Positions 26,317-34,464 of a stretch of 64,000 bases of DNA are shown here, piece after piece (positions within the stretch are counted from its first letter, which is position 1; every line of letters starts with the position of its first letter). Source of the stretch: Chryseosolibacter histidinae (GTDB lineage Bacteria > Bacteroidota > Bacteroidia > Cytophagales > Cyclobacteriaceae). Below the pieces are notes generated by a model. That model made no database searches. It was given only the letters and a program-made list of their open reading frames with translations, and was not told the DNA's origin. The stretch is taken from positions 1 through 64,000 of the forward strand of contig NZ_JAHESF010000003.1 in NCBI RefSeq assembly GCF_018598225.1. Reading direction: 5' to 3'. Both the position numbers and the translations under genes were made by a program.

Positions 26317-27024
26317 TCACCCACCACGGTCCTCACGGTACACCCTATCATAGAGCTGCTCTTCCAATTCCGAGTACAACCTTTCAGACATAGACCTGAA
26401 GGCTTTATTATGATTGCGTTCCTGAATGACCGGCAGTGAGATCTTATTAAGCGCTGTGACCATCTCATCTATATAAACCACATCTACGATCACTTTCATC
26501 TTTTCCCTGAAGAGCACCACGTCATTGTAGCTGGTCCATTTATCAAGCACATTGGCGTCTATAATTCTTTTAACAACTTCTTTACCGGGATTAGAGTATT
26601 GTTCATACCCCAGCATCGCATCAATTAAACCATGAATCAGATCTTCGCGGGAGCAACCAGGCCGTTTTGTGACTATCTCGATTATCTTTTTTTCAACGTA
26701 ACCAAAGCTTTTCTGCGCGGGCACCTGCATCCCACAGGTAAAGTAGTCTGCAGTTTCTTGCTTACGAAACAAAAAGAGGAATATTGTCTCCGTCTCCTCA
26801 CTGGCGCAGGCCAGCACCTTTTTCATCACCAGGTTTTCAATGGCAAGCCTCAATGTTTTGATGGCAAAATCCATGAACCGATCGTCATCGCCTAAAGTAC
26901 TCAGTGTAAAGCTACGGCTCGGGATCTGGATCATTCTCAGTTCGCCGGCATAAAATGAAGCATCAGGATCCGATGTCCCGGTGATGATCAGGTCTTGAAG
27001 GTCTGACTTGTGTATTTTGATCAT
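26317..27024 (-). CDS. Hypothetical cytoplasmic protein
   Basis: I do not recognise this 235-residue protein. It has no signal peptide or membrane helix. It starts MIKIHKSDLQDLIITGTSDPD, has a mixed alpha/beta N-terminal half with SREDLIHGLIDAML in the middle, and ends with a charged helical tail (MSERLYSELEEQLYDRVYREDRGG) that could be coiled coil. Codon use looks normal for the window. It converges on the M23 gene with only 21 bp between the stops. Confidence 0.6.
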   Translation of the reverse strand: MIKIHKSDLQDLIITGTSDPDASFYAGELRMIQIPSRSFTLSTLGDDDRFMDFAIKTLRLAIENLVMKKVLACASEETETIFLFLFRKQETADYFTCGMQVPAQKSFGYVEKKIIEIVTKRPGCSREDLIHGLIDAMLGYEQYSNPGKEVVKRIIDANVLDKWTSYNDVVLFREKMKVIVDVVYIDEMVTALNKISLPVIQERNHNKAFRSMSERLYSELEEQLYDRVYREDRGG

Positions 27025-27144
27025 TCGTAATACGGGCTAATCAGTCATAATTCCCAAAGATAATAGATCCAAAGTCCGATAAAATCCAAGCCGGACCAAC
27101 AATCAAATGCAATTGGTGAAGAACCAAACATAGCCGCAAGTTCT

Positions 27145-27152
27145 TAACTTTG
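27145..27152 (+). promoter_or_regulatory. -7 element TAACTTTG
   Basis: TAACTTTG matches TAnnTTTG in full and lies 27 bp before the ATG at 27180. No clear -33 box is seen. It supports the choice of the ATG at 27180 rather than the in-frame start at 27150, which lies inside the element. Confidence 0.45.
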
Positions 27153-27179
27153 TGTATCATCCCTCAGAAGCCGAAACGT

Positions 27180-27725
27180 ATGAGATACTGCCTTTCCGTT
27201 TTATTGCTTTCAGTGGCCTTTTTATCAGCAGCACAAACCAACAGGGCACTGGTTGACAGTCTGAAATTTGTTGATGACATGCCTTATATCTGCGAAGACC
27301 ACACGAAGTCTGGGGTCGGCTGTGGCGCTGCGGTCTTCTGGCGGGTGGTGCAGCAAAAACAAGCGGTCATACCTGACCTCATCAACATGCTCACGGACAC
27401 CACACAAACTGCTGCCAACGTGCCCAACTTCGGCGGACAATACGCTGCCGGCGATGTGGCCTACGAAGCCTTACAAGAGATCATTCACGGCATTCCTACT
27501 TTCAAATTGTTAGGCATAAAGTTCGACAGCAACGGCTGCGGCTACTGCGCCTACTGGAACCACGTGCGCAAGGACATCAGGAACAGAAAAAAATTCCAGG
27601 CGAAAGTGCGTGACTGGTATGATAAAAACAAAACAAACCTGGCCTGGATCAACAGCAACGATTTTTCAGGCTGCGACTGCCCGGCGCCGCATCCCAACGG
27701 AGGGCATTTTGAATTGAAGAAGTGA
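27180..27725 (+). CDS. Exported Cys-rich protein of unknown function
   Basis: This is a 181-residue protein with a signal peptide (MRYCLSVLLLSVAFLSAAQ). The mature part has a DMPYICEDHTKSGVGCG segment, a helical middle, and the Cys-rich motifs GCGYCAYW and SGCDCPAPHP near the C-terminus. The paired cysteines suggest disulphides or a metal site in the periplasm. I know no family name. It ends at a strong hairpin. Confidence 0.6.
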   Translation: MRYCLSVLLLSVAFLSAAQTNRALVDSLKFVDDMPYICEDHTKSGVGCGAAVFWRVVQQKQAVIPDLINMLTDTTQTAANVPNFGGQYAAGDVAYEALQEIIHGIPTFKLLGIKFDSNGCGYCAYWNHVRKDIRNRKKFQAKVRDWYDKNKTNLAWINSNDFSGCDCPAPHPNGGHFELKK

Positions 27726-27726
27726 A

Positions 27727-27767
27727 GGGGGATGGACCATCCCCCTCGCGAATACGGTAAACACCGT
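27727..27767 (+). terminator. Hairpin after the Cys-rich protein gene
   Basis: GGGGGATGGACCATCCCCC (27727-27745) forms a 7-bp G/C-rich stem with a 5-nt loop directly after the stop codon. A second small hairpin ACGGTAAACACCGT (27754-27767) follows. There is no U-tract, so intrinsic termination is only probable. Confidence 0.5.
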
Positions 27768-27790
27768 AAAAGCATAACCGCACTCGTCAT

Positions 27791-27798
27791 TATCTTTG
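27791..27798 (+). promoter_or_regulatory. -7 element TATCTTTG
   Basis: TATCTTTG matches TAnnTTTG in full and lies 63 bp before the ATG of the YD-repeat lipoprotein. No -33 TTG is evident at the expected spacing. Confidence 0.4.
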
Positions 27799-27861
27799 CG
27801 TAGTATATCACCTTGTCTGCTTTTTTCGTTAGTCCGGGGATATACAAAAAAAACCATACGC

Positions 27862-28659
27862 ATGATCACAAAACGCATCGCCAGCCTTTCATTCATGTTC
27901 GTCACAATATTGCTCATTGGTTGTGACGATAAGGAAGTAACACCGGTAAGCGATCTTACGCTAATCCCTGTGCGCCTGGAAGAGCCAGGGTACACACTGG
28001 AGCTGATGTATAACGACCAGCGGCAGCTCACACATTCAAAAGCAACTGGAAAGATGCCCGACAACGATAACATCATCACAGTACAGGAGATGTTCTATGA
28101 TGCATCGGGCAAGCTGGTGAAGTCGACCAAGAATGACGAATGGCGCACCGAATATTATTATGAAGGCGATGTGCTTGTGCGCATGGACGAATTTTACAAG
28201 GGAGCACGTCACCTCGATTACCGCTTCACCTACAACGACCAGGGCCGCATCCTCGAGACCGCCACATGGAAAGCGGATGGCATGCCTTATAGCAAGACCC
28301 TGAACACCTGGGATGCCCGCGGGAACCTGATAAGCGAACGGTATTACGAATTCGACAACGTCAATTTTCTGCTGCAGTATCTCAACGAATATTCAGGTTA
28401 TGACGACAAGATCAGCGTGGACCGTCTTTTTAATCTCAACATCATCGGGGGTCATACCGCCGGTGTTACCAGGCTCCGCCATCAGCACAACCCTGCAAAA
28501 TTGGAGGTAAGGAACGCCGACGGTCTTGTAAGCATCACCGAACAATACACCTACAGCTACAATGAAATGGGATACCCCACAGAACGTACCGCCACCGTTA
28601 CTTTCAGGGACGGCAGCTCGAGGAGCTACACGACACGGTATTTTTATGAAGAGCGGTAA
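27862..28659 (+). CDS. YD/RHS-repeat-like lipoprotein
   Basis: This is a 265-residue lipoprotein from the ATG at 27862 (MITKRIASLSFMFVTILLIGC; Cys at about 21). The in-frame start at 27796 lies inside the promoter and was rejected. The body is made of short tyrosine-rich strands such as YRFTYNDQGRILETATW and LNTWDARGNLISERYYEF, which match YD/RHS-type repeats that normally build beta-wrapped shells. Here only a handful are present, so this is a small surface lipoprotein and not a toxin-delivery RHS protein. Its function is unknown. Confidence 0.65.
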   Translation: MITKRIASLSFMFVTILLIGCDDKEVTPVSDLTLIPVRLEEPGYTLELMYNDQRQLTHSKATGKMPDNDNIITVQEMFYDASGKLVKSTKNDEWRTEYYYEGDVLVRMDEFYKGARHLDYRFTYNDQGRILETATWKADGMPYSKTLNTWDARGNLISERYYEFDNVNFLLQYLNEYSGYDDKISVDRLFNLNIIGGHTAGVTRLRHQHNPAKLEVRNADGLVSITEQYTYSYNEMGYPTERTATVTFRDGSSRSYTTRYFYEER

Positions 28660-28809
28660 GCTGAGAAAGACGCCATTTCCGCATTTCAGAACCTGATAGC
28701 TCCATTTCGCGCTCCTATTATTATATCCGGGCACCGCACCTGTTGAACACGGGCGTTAAAATTCCAACATTAGACCTGCATGGCTGCGTTGCAACCATCG
28801 TAAGGTCTT

Positions 28810-29445
28810 ATGCCAGAAGAAAAAATAAAAGTGTTCATCGTCGACGATCATCCGCTGATCATAGAAGGACTGCTCTCGGTGCTGGGGCGGAGAGCTGAAA
28901 TGGAGGTTGCCGGATATGCGGTGACCGGGAATGAGTGCATGAGTTTTTTCAATGACCATACAGCTGACGTTGTCCTGCTTGACATCGTTTTACCTGATAT
29001 CAGCGGTATTGAGCTTTGCAGGACGCTGCTGAAACGGAAACCGGCGTTGAAGATCCTGGCGCTTAGTATGTTCAACGAAAAAAACCATGTAAGCAAAATG
29101 CTGGAACAGGGTGCCCGTGGCTACGTCACCAAAAACTCGGGTATAGAGGAGATATACATGGCCATCAACCATGTGCATAAGGGTCATATCTTTATAAGCA
29201 AAGAGGCAGGCGATAATCTCTATCGTCAGACCACAATGCCTGACAGGGACCTTCCAACGCTCACGCGAAGAGAAAAGGAAATACTGACGCATCTTGCCGA
29301 CGGTCTCACCGCTTCCCAGATAGCCGGTAAGCTCTTTGTCAGCAAACTGACTATTGACAGCCATAGACGCAATCTCATGAGCAAGCTGAAAGCAAAGAAC
29401 GTTGCTGTGCTCATAAAAATAGCGTTGCAAAATGAGCTCATTTAG
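28810..29445 (+). CDS. NarL/FixJ family response regulator
   Basis: This 211-residue regulator has a receiver domain (VFIVDDHPLIIEGLL; phospho-acceptor Asp in DVVLLDIVLPD at about residue 58; Lys in GYVTKNSG) and a C-terminal LuxR-type helix-turn-helix (LTRREKEILTHLADGLTASQIAGKLFVSKLTIDSHRRNLMSKL). No histidine kinase is adjacent, so it is an orphan in this window and its cognate sensor is unknown. It is a single gene ending at a hairpin shared with the convergent T9SS gene. Confidence 0.9.
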   Translation: MPEEKIKVFIVDDHPLIIEGLLSVLGRRAEMEVAGYAVTGNECMSFFNDHTADVVLLDIVLPDISGIELCRTLLKRKPALKILALSMFNEKNHVSKMLEQGARGYVTKNSGIEEIYMAINHVHKGHIFISKEAGDNLYRQTTMPDRDLPTLTRREKEILTHLADGLTASQIAGKLFVSKLTIDSHRRNLMSKLKAKNVAVLIKIALQNELI

Positions 29446-29457
29446 GGTTCGCCGACT

Positions 29458-29497
29458 GAAACAAAATAAGGCTGCCCCTTGTGAGACAGCCTGTTTC
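29458..29497. terminator. Bidirectional terminator hairpin
   Basis: GAAACA and AGGCTG (29458-29474) pair with CAGCCT and TGTTTC (29487-29497), giving an interrupted stem of 11-12 bp between two convergent genes. Short T/A-rich flanks are present on both sides, so it could end transcription in both directions. Confidence 0.55.
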
Positions 29498-29513
29498 ATG
29501 TGGCTTTAAGATC

Positions 29514-31532
29514 TTATTCCTTGATAATTCTCCTTGTGCATCTTTCAGCTCCGGACGCCATCTTCAGAAGATACACACCTTTGGGTAATTTGCTGAGGTC
29601 GATATTTTTAGATGATTCGCCTGCACGCAATTCAGCCTGATGCCTGACCTGCCCGGAAAAGTCGACGATCTGAATTCCGATGTTTTTTTCCAAAGGCCTC
29701 GTAACGGAGATCGTCAGATCAGAGAGAACCGGGTTGGGGTACATCGTAAATTTTTCAGATAGCGGTATGGTCGCTGGCATGGGTTTGGGCCGGGCCGCCA
29801 CATAGAACGTTATGGTACGGCTTCCACCTTCTTCACCACCGGCATTGGCTGCTGAATACGCTGTGGACGCGAGCGTATATTTGCGCGGCGCCGGGGTCCA
29901 GGGCAAATAAGCGCCATCGAGATCTCCCTTGACAGAATAAGGGGCGGTATTGTCCGTCCGTGCTTTACCGTTCAGCATCATCATCACGCTTCCAACAACG
30001 GGCGGATCTGTATTTACCCGGATATTGATCTTTTTGCCATGAAGTGTTGCCAGGCTGATCGTATCGCCTTCTTCAAGCTCGCTTATCGGCTGGCCATTGG
30101 CAGCATCGATCAGTGTGTAACCCAGCACCGTCTGTACAGGTGTGGTCATAAGCGCATATTTTGAAATGAAATGCAGTGGCGTTGTCGCCGCAGCAACGGA
30201 TCCCATACGGGCGGAGCTGTACGGATAGGTGAAACCTGTCAGATAGAGGCTGTTGTCACTGCCAACGACCATATCTGAAAGAACATCATCGCCGGTGCCG
30301 CTGGCCGTAAAAGCGGAGATCATATTGCCATTTTGGTCATACCTCGCTATGATCATATCCCTGGAAGATACGGAGGTGAATGCCTGGCCTTCCAGTAAGA
30401 TGGTGCCTTTGAACTGTCCGCCAAAAACGGGATGCGGATCCTTATCAACCGCCACCTCCGTGCATATAAAACTATCGCCGGGTGTGTAACCTGAGATCTG
30501 GTAGGCTTTGGTCCATTGCAGTGTTCCGCTGCTATTGATCTTGGTGAAGACCACCCTTTCGGTGGCCGCGGGTCCCAGGGGTGGCACGTCGTAACCGGTC
30601 ACATAAGCATTGCCCGCGCTATCGATCTTCATTTCATAAAGATGGTCCTGCAGATCAGCGCTTCCGTATCGATGGTTCCAGAGCAAAGAGCCACCCGAAG
30701 CATATTTAGCGAGCGCAATATCATACATCTCGATGTAGCTGGTGTCAGACTCCCCTGTTTCAGGATCGGTATAATAGTGGGGCATAACATGCGATTTGTG
30801 CGTGCCACCAACAACATAATCACCGCTGGCGTCGATCTCAAGGGAGTAGGCTAAATGGATATCCAGCCGTTCCAGTGACAGCCATGAGCCCCTGGCGCTC
30901 GCCTTTAAGATGTAAGACGACATGCCGGAAACCGGAGCATCCGCTGCCGGAAAGATGGCTGTAGAGTCCATCCGCATCTCCTTTTGAAAGGTTCCGATGA
31001 GAACGGGATTGTTTTGCAGATCGATATTAAGGTCTGAAACAAATTCATCACCCTCAAATTCCGTTGAGCTGTACAGGCTGGTAGCCCAGAGCAAAGTACC
31101 CGCGCTGCTATATTTGGCCAGGAAAATATCGCTATAGCTCGATTCCAGCAGGGTTGTGTCAAATTGAATCCGGCTCTGGAAATTACCCGCGATGTATACG
31201 TTGCCCTGAGCATCCACGGCAATGCCACGACTGTCACTGAAGCTGCAACAAAACGGGGTGGTACTTTTTCTTTCCCACACCAGTGTACCGGAAGCCGTGT
31301 ACTTCCTGACGAATACATTCATGTTTTGATTGTTGTTGTCATATTCATCGGTACCCGTGACATAAACATTTCCCTGCGCATCGGTCGCCATATTGCGGGG
31401 ATAATTGTCCTGATAATTGAACCATTGAAGCTGCTGTGCACAAACATTTGCATGTAGCGCCAGAACACATAAGACCACCTGTGTGAACCTCGCCATTGAT
31501 AACCGTTTCGACACGCCGTACTGTTTTATCAT
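29514..31532 (-). CDS. SBBP-repeat protein with T9SS type A sorting domain
   Basis: This is a large exported protein of about 672 residues from the ATG at 31532 (a Met at 31496 is the alternative). The signal peptide ends near NVCAQ. The middle has SBBP-type propeller repeats with recurring DAQGNVYVTG, SRGIAVDAQGNVYIAG and FLAKYSSAGTLLW phrases. A beta domain with NINVRVNTDPPVVGSV-like sequence comes next. The last 75 residues (FTMYPNPVLSDLTISV to YLLKMASGAERCTRRIIKE) are a type A sorting domain that directs secretion by the type IX system and cell-surface anchoring. Its role is unknown, perhaps adhesion or binding. Confidence 0.85.
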   Translation of the reverse strand: MIKQYGVSKRLSMARFTQVVLCVLALHANVCAQQLQWFNYQDNYPRNMATDAQGNVYVTGTDEYDNNNQNMNVFVRKYTASGTLVWERKSTTPFCCSFSDSRGIAVDAQGNVYIAGNFQSRIQFDTTLLESSYSDIFLAKYSSAGTLLWATSLYSSTEFEGDEFVSDLNIDLQNNPVLIGTFQKEMRMDSTAIFPAADAPVSGMSSYILKASARGSWLSLERLDIHLAYSLEIDASGDYVVGGTHKSHVMPHYYTDPETGESDTSYIEMYDIALAKYASGGSLLWNHRYGSADLQDHLYEMKIDSAGNAYVTGYDVPPLGPAATERVVFTKINSSGTLQWTKAYQISGYTPGDSFICTEVAVDKDPHPVFGGQFKGTILLEGQAFTSVSSRDMIIARYDQNGNMISAFTASGTGDDVLSDMVVGSDNSLYLTGFTYPYSSARMGSVAAATTPLHFISKYALMTTPVQTVLGYTLIDAANGQPISELEEGDTISLATLHGKKINIRVNTDPPVVGSVMMMLNGKARTDNTAPYSVKGDLDGAYLPWTPAPRKYTLASTAYSAANAGGEEGGSRTITFYVAARPKPMPATIPLSEKFTMYPNPVLSDLTISVTRPLEKNIGIQIVDFSGQVRHQAELRAGESSKNIDLSKLPKGVYLLKMASGAERCTRRIIKE

Positions 31533-31750
31533 ACATAGAAATTTAGTTGGGAAATATTTTTTAACGGCCGTAAAATTTGTGTTCCGACACAACGTAATGG
31601 CTGGCCTTCCCCATACGGATTCCTGAAAAATACCTATTAATCAGGGCCACGAAATCCTGCTTTATCAGTAGGAGAAACCCCACGAGACAACGCCATTGCC
31701 CTTCTGATCCCGAGGCCCCTGTAGCATATTCTCCACTTGATACCGACCCA

Positions 31751-31952
31751 GCGCGGAAGTTTCTTCCGTGCGCTTCAAAAAAACTTCGTTCGAAGCATAC
31801 CTTCAATGCGGAAGTTACTTCCGTAACCCACCTCGGAAAGAACCGCCACTCGCGCGGAAGTTATTTCCGTGCGCTCCAAAAAACTTCATTCGAGCATACC
31901 CTCCAATGCGGAAGTTACTTCCGCAACCCCACCTCGGAAAGAACATCCATTT
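31751..31952. repeat. 101-bp tandem repeat with GGAAGTTACTTCC palindromes (two copies)
   Basis: Copies run 31751-31851 and 31852-31952. Each has one palindrome near its start (GCGCGGAAGTT followed by TTCCGTGCGC) and a second about 55 bp later (ATGCGGAAGTTACTTCCG), with CTTCAAAAAACTTCATTC-like sequence between and CACCTCGGAAAGAAC at the end. The copies differ at roughly ten positions. A third diverged copy is at 32477-32555, and related pieces are at 53187 and 53486. The gap 31533-31997 contains no gene that I can support. Confidence 0.75.
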
Positions 31953-31997
31953 TTCCTAAATTTTGGATACTATCTCTCCACGATAAAACCTGCTCCT

Positions 31998-32404
31998 ATG
32001 AAAACGCCGATCCGGTACCTCTGTCCCCTGCTCCAGTGTTTGATATGAATACCTCTTTAAAATTCTATTGCGATGTGCTGGGATTCCGGATCCACGAAAG
32101 TGCGGGACCAAAGGATGCCCTCGATTGGGTGTGGCTGAAGCTGGATGACGTAGACCTGATGCTGAACACCGCCTACGAAGCACCGTTCCGTCCGGAACAC
32201 CCAGATCCAGTACGGGTAGCCTCTCACGATGACACGGCGCTGTACTTAGGATGCCCTGATGTTGATGCGGCTTACCGCGAGCTGCTTTCAAAAGGGATAA
32301 CGTTGTCACCTCCTACCATAGCACCTTATGGCATGAAGCAGCTTTACGTTCACGACCCGGATGGGTATAATTTGTGTTTTCAATGGCAGGAGAAGAAGGA
32401 GTAA
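31998..32404 (+). pseudogene. VOC family protein with an apparent -1 frameshift near codon 13
   Basis: Translation from the ATG at 31998 gives MKTPIRYLCPLLQ, the usual first strand of a VOC protein, and then runs into a stop. One base lower in frame, starting at GTG 32036, the sequence continues VFDMNTSLKFYCDVLGFRIHE to the end (KQLYVHDPDGYNLCFQWQ). Adding one G at 32036 would give a normal 135-residue VOC protein with both metal-ligand regions. Without it the protein lacks its first beta strand. This is either a real lesion, an assembly error, or a gene that now starts at GTG. The stop codon TAA lies in a GGAGTAA array. Confidence 0.65.
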
Positions 32405-32428
32405 GGAGTAAGGAGTAAGGAGTAAGGA
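32396..32428. repeat. GGAGTAA tandem word array
   Basis: AAGGAGTAAGGAGTAAGG continues as a 7-bp tandem word (about four copies). The first word supplies the stop codon of the VOC reading frame. No complementary arm is seen nearby. Confidence 0.55.
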
Positions 32429-32476
32429 GGTATCTACCCTGAGGAAGGTCACTCAAAGCCGGGGATACTCCCCTAG

Positions 32477-32555
32477 GCGCGGAAGTTATTTCCGTGCGCT
32501 TCAAAAAACTTCATTCAAAGGATAGACCCCCGACACGGAAGTTACTTCCGCAACA
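32477..32555. repeat. Third copy of the GGAAGTTACTTCC element
   Basis: GCGCGGAAGTTATTTCCGTG starts at 32477. The spacer CTTCAAAAAACTTCATTC follows, and the second palindrome ACGGAAGTTACTTCCGC is at about 32535-32551. The order and spacing match 31751-31952. The right palindrome contains the stop codon of the short ORF below. Confidence 0.7.
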
Positions 32556-32721
32556 CGCTCAGAAAAAAATACAACACCATCAGCAGCATATCCCGTAACG
32601 GCGTCAGTACTTGTATCACGAATTCGCGGTGAAATAATAGCGGCAGAGGAAGAATCAGGAGCGTTATGACCCATATCCGTGAGAAAACCATTTTTTGAAG
32701 GGTTATAATACTCATTTCCAT
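32542..32721 (-). CDS. Possible 59-residue two-helix membrane protein
   Basis: This short ORF starts at ATG 32721 and codes for a strongly hydrophobic peptide with two likely membrane helices: SRIWVITLLILPLPLLF (about 14-30) and DMLLMVLYFFLSVL (about 44-57). It ends in RK. Its stop codon TAA is inside the palindromic repeat. It lies divergently from the DUF393 operon, with the operator-like palindrome between them. Another frame of the same strand is open from a TTG but has no membrane character. I cannot assign a family and the gene is not certain. Confidence 0.4.
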   Translation of the reverse strand: MEMSIITLQKMVFSRIWVITLLILPLPLLFHREFVIQVLTPLRDMLLMVLYFFLSVLRK

Positions 32722-32749
32722 GCAATTCTATCTTAAATTAATAAATAAA

Positions 32750-32799
32750 CTAAACTTTCAAAAAGTATTGAAAGTTTAGTAACATTAGATATATCTTTA
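32750..32799 (+). promoter_or_regulatory. Perfect 12-6-12 palindrome overlapping the DUF393 operon promoter
   Basis: CTAAACTTTCAA (32750-32761) and TTGAAAGTTTAG (32768-32779) are perfect inverted arms with a 6-nt A/T-rich spacer. The TTG of the right arm is the -33 box, and TATCTTTA (32792-32799) the -7 box (one mismatch, spacing 21), of the DUF393 gene that starts at 32834. A dimeric repressor here would block the -33 region and could also control the short divergent ORF. The regulator is unknown. Confidence 0.6.
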
Positions 32800-32833
32800 C
32801 CGTATAATCAAGAGAAAGCTGATTTACTACGGT

Positions 32834-33679
32834 ATGAAATCGCTCGATAACAAGCTCATTATTTATGACAGCAACTGTAAGGTTTGTTCTTCCTTGCGGG
32901 ATGTTGTGGTCAGGTTCACATCCATTCCGGAGGCAAAAATAAAAGCGCACAAGGACCTGGATCCGCGGCTCAGCCAGCACGTGGATGCTGCTACCTTTAG
33001 GAATGTGATGGCGCTCATCGACACCTCCGGCGGGCAGACAGTTTATGGTGCTGAAGGCCTGGCGTATATCTTCTCAAGCCAGTACAGGCTCGTTGATTAC
33101 CTGTTTCGTTTCCCGTTCATGCTGAAGCTCTTCACTTTCTTTTACAAGACCCAGGCGTATAACCGGTACATCATCGCTACGCCGAAAAGTAAATTTCAGT
33201 GCGACTGCTTTCCCGACAGGATAGTAAAGTACAGAATCAACTACATTGTGCTCACGCTGTTGATCGCTGTATTGCTCACCGCCATTTTTGGGATCGCTCT
33301 CAGGAATTTCGCAGGAGGCATTTCTCCCTCCGCAGCTGCATGGCAGATGATCCTGATGGCCGGCACCGGGTGGGTTGTGCAGATGGCACTGGCCCTGGTT
33401 GTTTTGAGAAACAAAGCCCTCGATTACATCGGCCACCTGGGCAGCATCATGGTGGCAGGGTTGCTGATCTTACTTCCGTGGATATTGTTTCATGCCATCA
33501 CTGCCATTGAAAACATCTACCTGCCCTTGATGAGTGTTGTGATCAGCAGCGCCGTAATGCTCTGCCTTCATATTCACAGGGTGAGGCATCTTGAATTGTC
33601 ACAGGCCTGGACCGTCAGCTGGTTTCTGTTACTGCAGTCAGGCGCGATATTCTGGATCTGGTTCTTTTATCTAAATTAA
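32834..33679 (+). CDS. DCC (DUF393) thiol-disulfide protein with membrane domain
   Basis: This 281-residue protein has an N-terminal DCC domain of about 125 residues: LIIYDSNCKVCSSLRDVV has the Asp and CxxC-like Cys pair that defines DUF393, though the usual DG is DS here. The C-terminal half has about five membrane helices (IVLTLLIAVLLTAIFG to LLLQSGAIFWIWFFYL). DCC proteins are thioredoxin-fold relatives of unclear substrate. This version looks membrane-anchored with the thiol site in the cytoplasm. It is the first gene of an operon whose second gene starts 6 bp downstream. Confidence 0.8.
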   Translation: MKSLDNKLIIYDSNCKVCSSLRDVVVRFTSIPEAKIKAHKDLDPRLSQHVDAATFRNVMALIDTSGGQTVYGAEGLAYIFSSQYRLVDYLFRFPFMLKLFTFFYKTQAYNRYIIATPKSKFQCDCFPDRIVKYRINYIVLTLLIAVLLTAIFGIALRNFAGGISPSAAAWQMILMAGTGWVVQMALALVVLRNKALDYIGHLGSIMVAGLLILLPWILFHAITAIENIYLPLMSVVISSAVMLCLHIHRVRHLELSQAWTVSWFLLLQSGAIFWIWFFYLN

Positions 33680-33685
33680 ACATGT

Positions 33686-34405
33686 ATGGATCTGCTCAAA
33701 AGAATTCCCATTCACTATCGTGGCGAGCTACACGATGTACGGCTCGTCAACTTTTCCGTGGATCTGGAGGAAGTGAAACACCGGGTGCCCGCCCATATCA
33801 AAATACGCGACTTCAACGGAAGGGCCATGATCTCCATGGTGGACGTGCAGCTCAAAAAAATGCGTCCCGTTCTGCTGCCCTTCGTACGGTTCAACTATCG
33901 TCACATTGCCTTCCGTCTCCTGGTAGACGACAGTGGCTATAACAATGGAACGAGCAAAGGCATTTTCTTCCTGAGAGCCTTTACCGATAAGCCATTGATG
34001 GTGGCCGGCGGCAGAATGCTCACCGACTACAACCTTGAGTCTGCTCATATTGAAGCGCATGGCAACACGGTGCTGATCGCCCAGGGAAACAAGCACGTGC
34101 GATATTGCATCGGCGAACCCACACCTGCCGTCAACGACGATCTGAAACAAACCATTGGTGCGCTCGACAGAGCATATTCTGTGTTGGGCAACACCGTTCG
34201 TGTGATCAACATACAAAGGGAGAAATGGCCCATCCAATCTGTACACTGCACAGGATTTGAGAACACATTCTTCAGATCCGCCAGGTTTGAAGGAGCCTTC
34301 CGCGTTTTTGAAACCATTTATTATGACTGGTTCCCACCAAAAGCGTTAGCAGCAATCGTACCGCCCTCCTGCGCTGCAGCTACGGTGGGCACGCATACCT
34401 CGTAA
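33686..34405 (+). CDS. DUF2071 family protein
   Basis: This is a 239-residue cytoplasmic protein. The start DLLKRIPIHYRGELHDVRLVNFSVDLEEVKHRVPAHIKIRDFNGRAMISMVDVQ and the middle FRLLVDDSGYNNGTSKGIFFLRAFTD follow the DUF2071 pattern, a fold related to acetoacetate decarboxylase. The biochemical function is not known. It is the second gene of the DUF393 operon (6 bp gap). The C-terminal residues and the TAA stop run into a TACCTCG word array, so the last few codons may be repeat-derived. Confidence 0.8.
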   Translation: MDLLKRIPIHYRGELHDVRLVNFSVDLEEVKHRVPAHIKIRDFNGRAMISMVDVQLKKMRPVLLPFVRFNYRHIAFRLLVDDSGYNNGTSKGIFFLRAFTDKPLMVAGGRMLTDYNLESAHIEAHGNTVLIAQGNKHVRYCIGEPTPAVNDDLKQTIGALDRAYSVLGNTVRVINIQREKWPIQSVHCTGFENTFFRSARFEGAFRVFETIYYDWFPPKALAAIVPPSCAAATVGTHTS

Positions 34406-34453
34406 ATCGTACTTCGTACCTCGCATCCCGATAAGCTATCGCTACGTACCTCA
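34403..34453. repeat. TACCTCG word array inside the operon
   Basis: CTCGTAAATCGTACTTCG, CGTACCTCG and CTACGTACCTC follow each other, with ATCCCGATAAGCTATCG in the middle. The array starts on the stop codon of the DUF2071 gene and ends 12 bp before the SRPBCC start, so it separates two co-directional genes. Confidence 0.65.
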
Positions 34454-34464
34454 AACATCACACC

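Noticed and set aside
32501-32725. A TTG-start frame of 74 codons overlapping the short membrane ORF
   Set aside because: It runs through a repeat palindrome and has no hydrophobic or domain character. The ATG frame one base away is more plausible.
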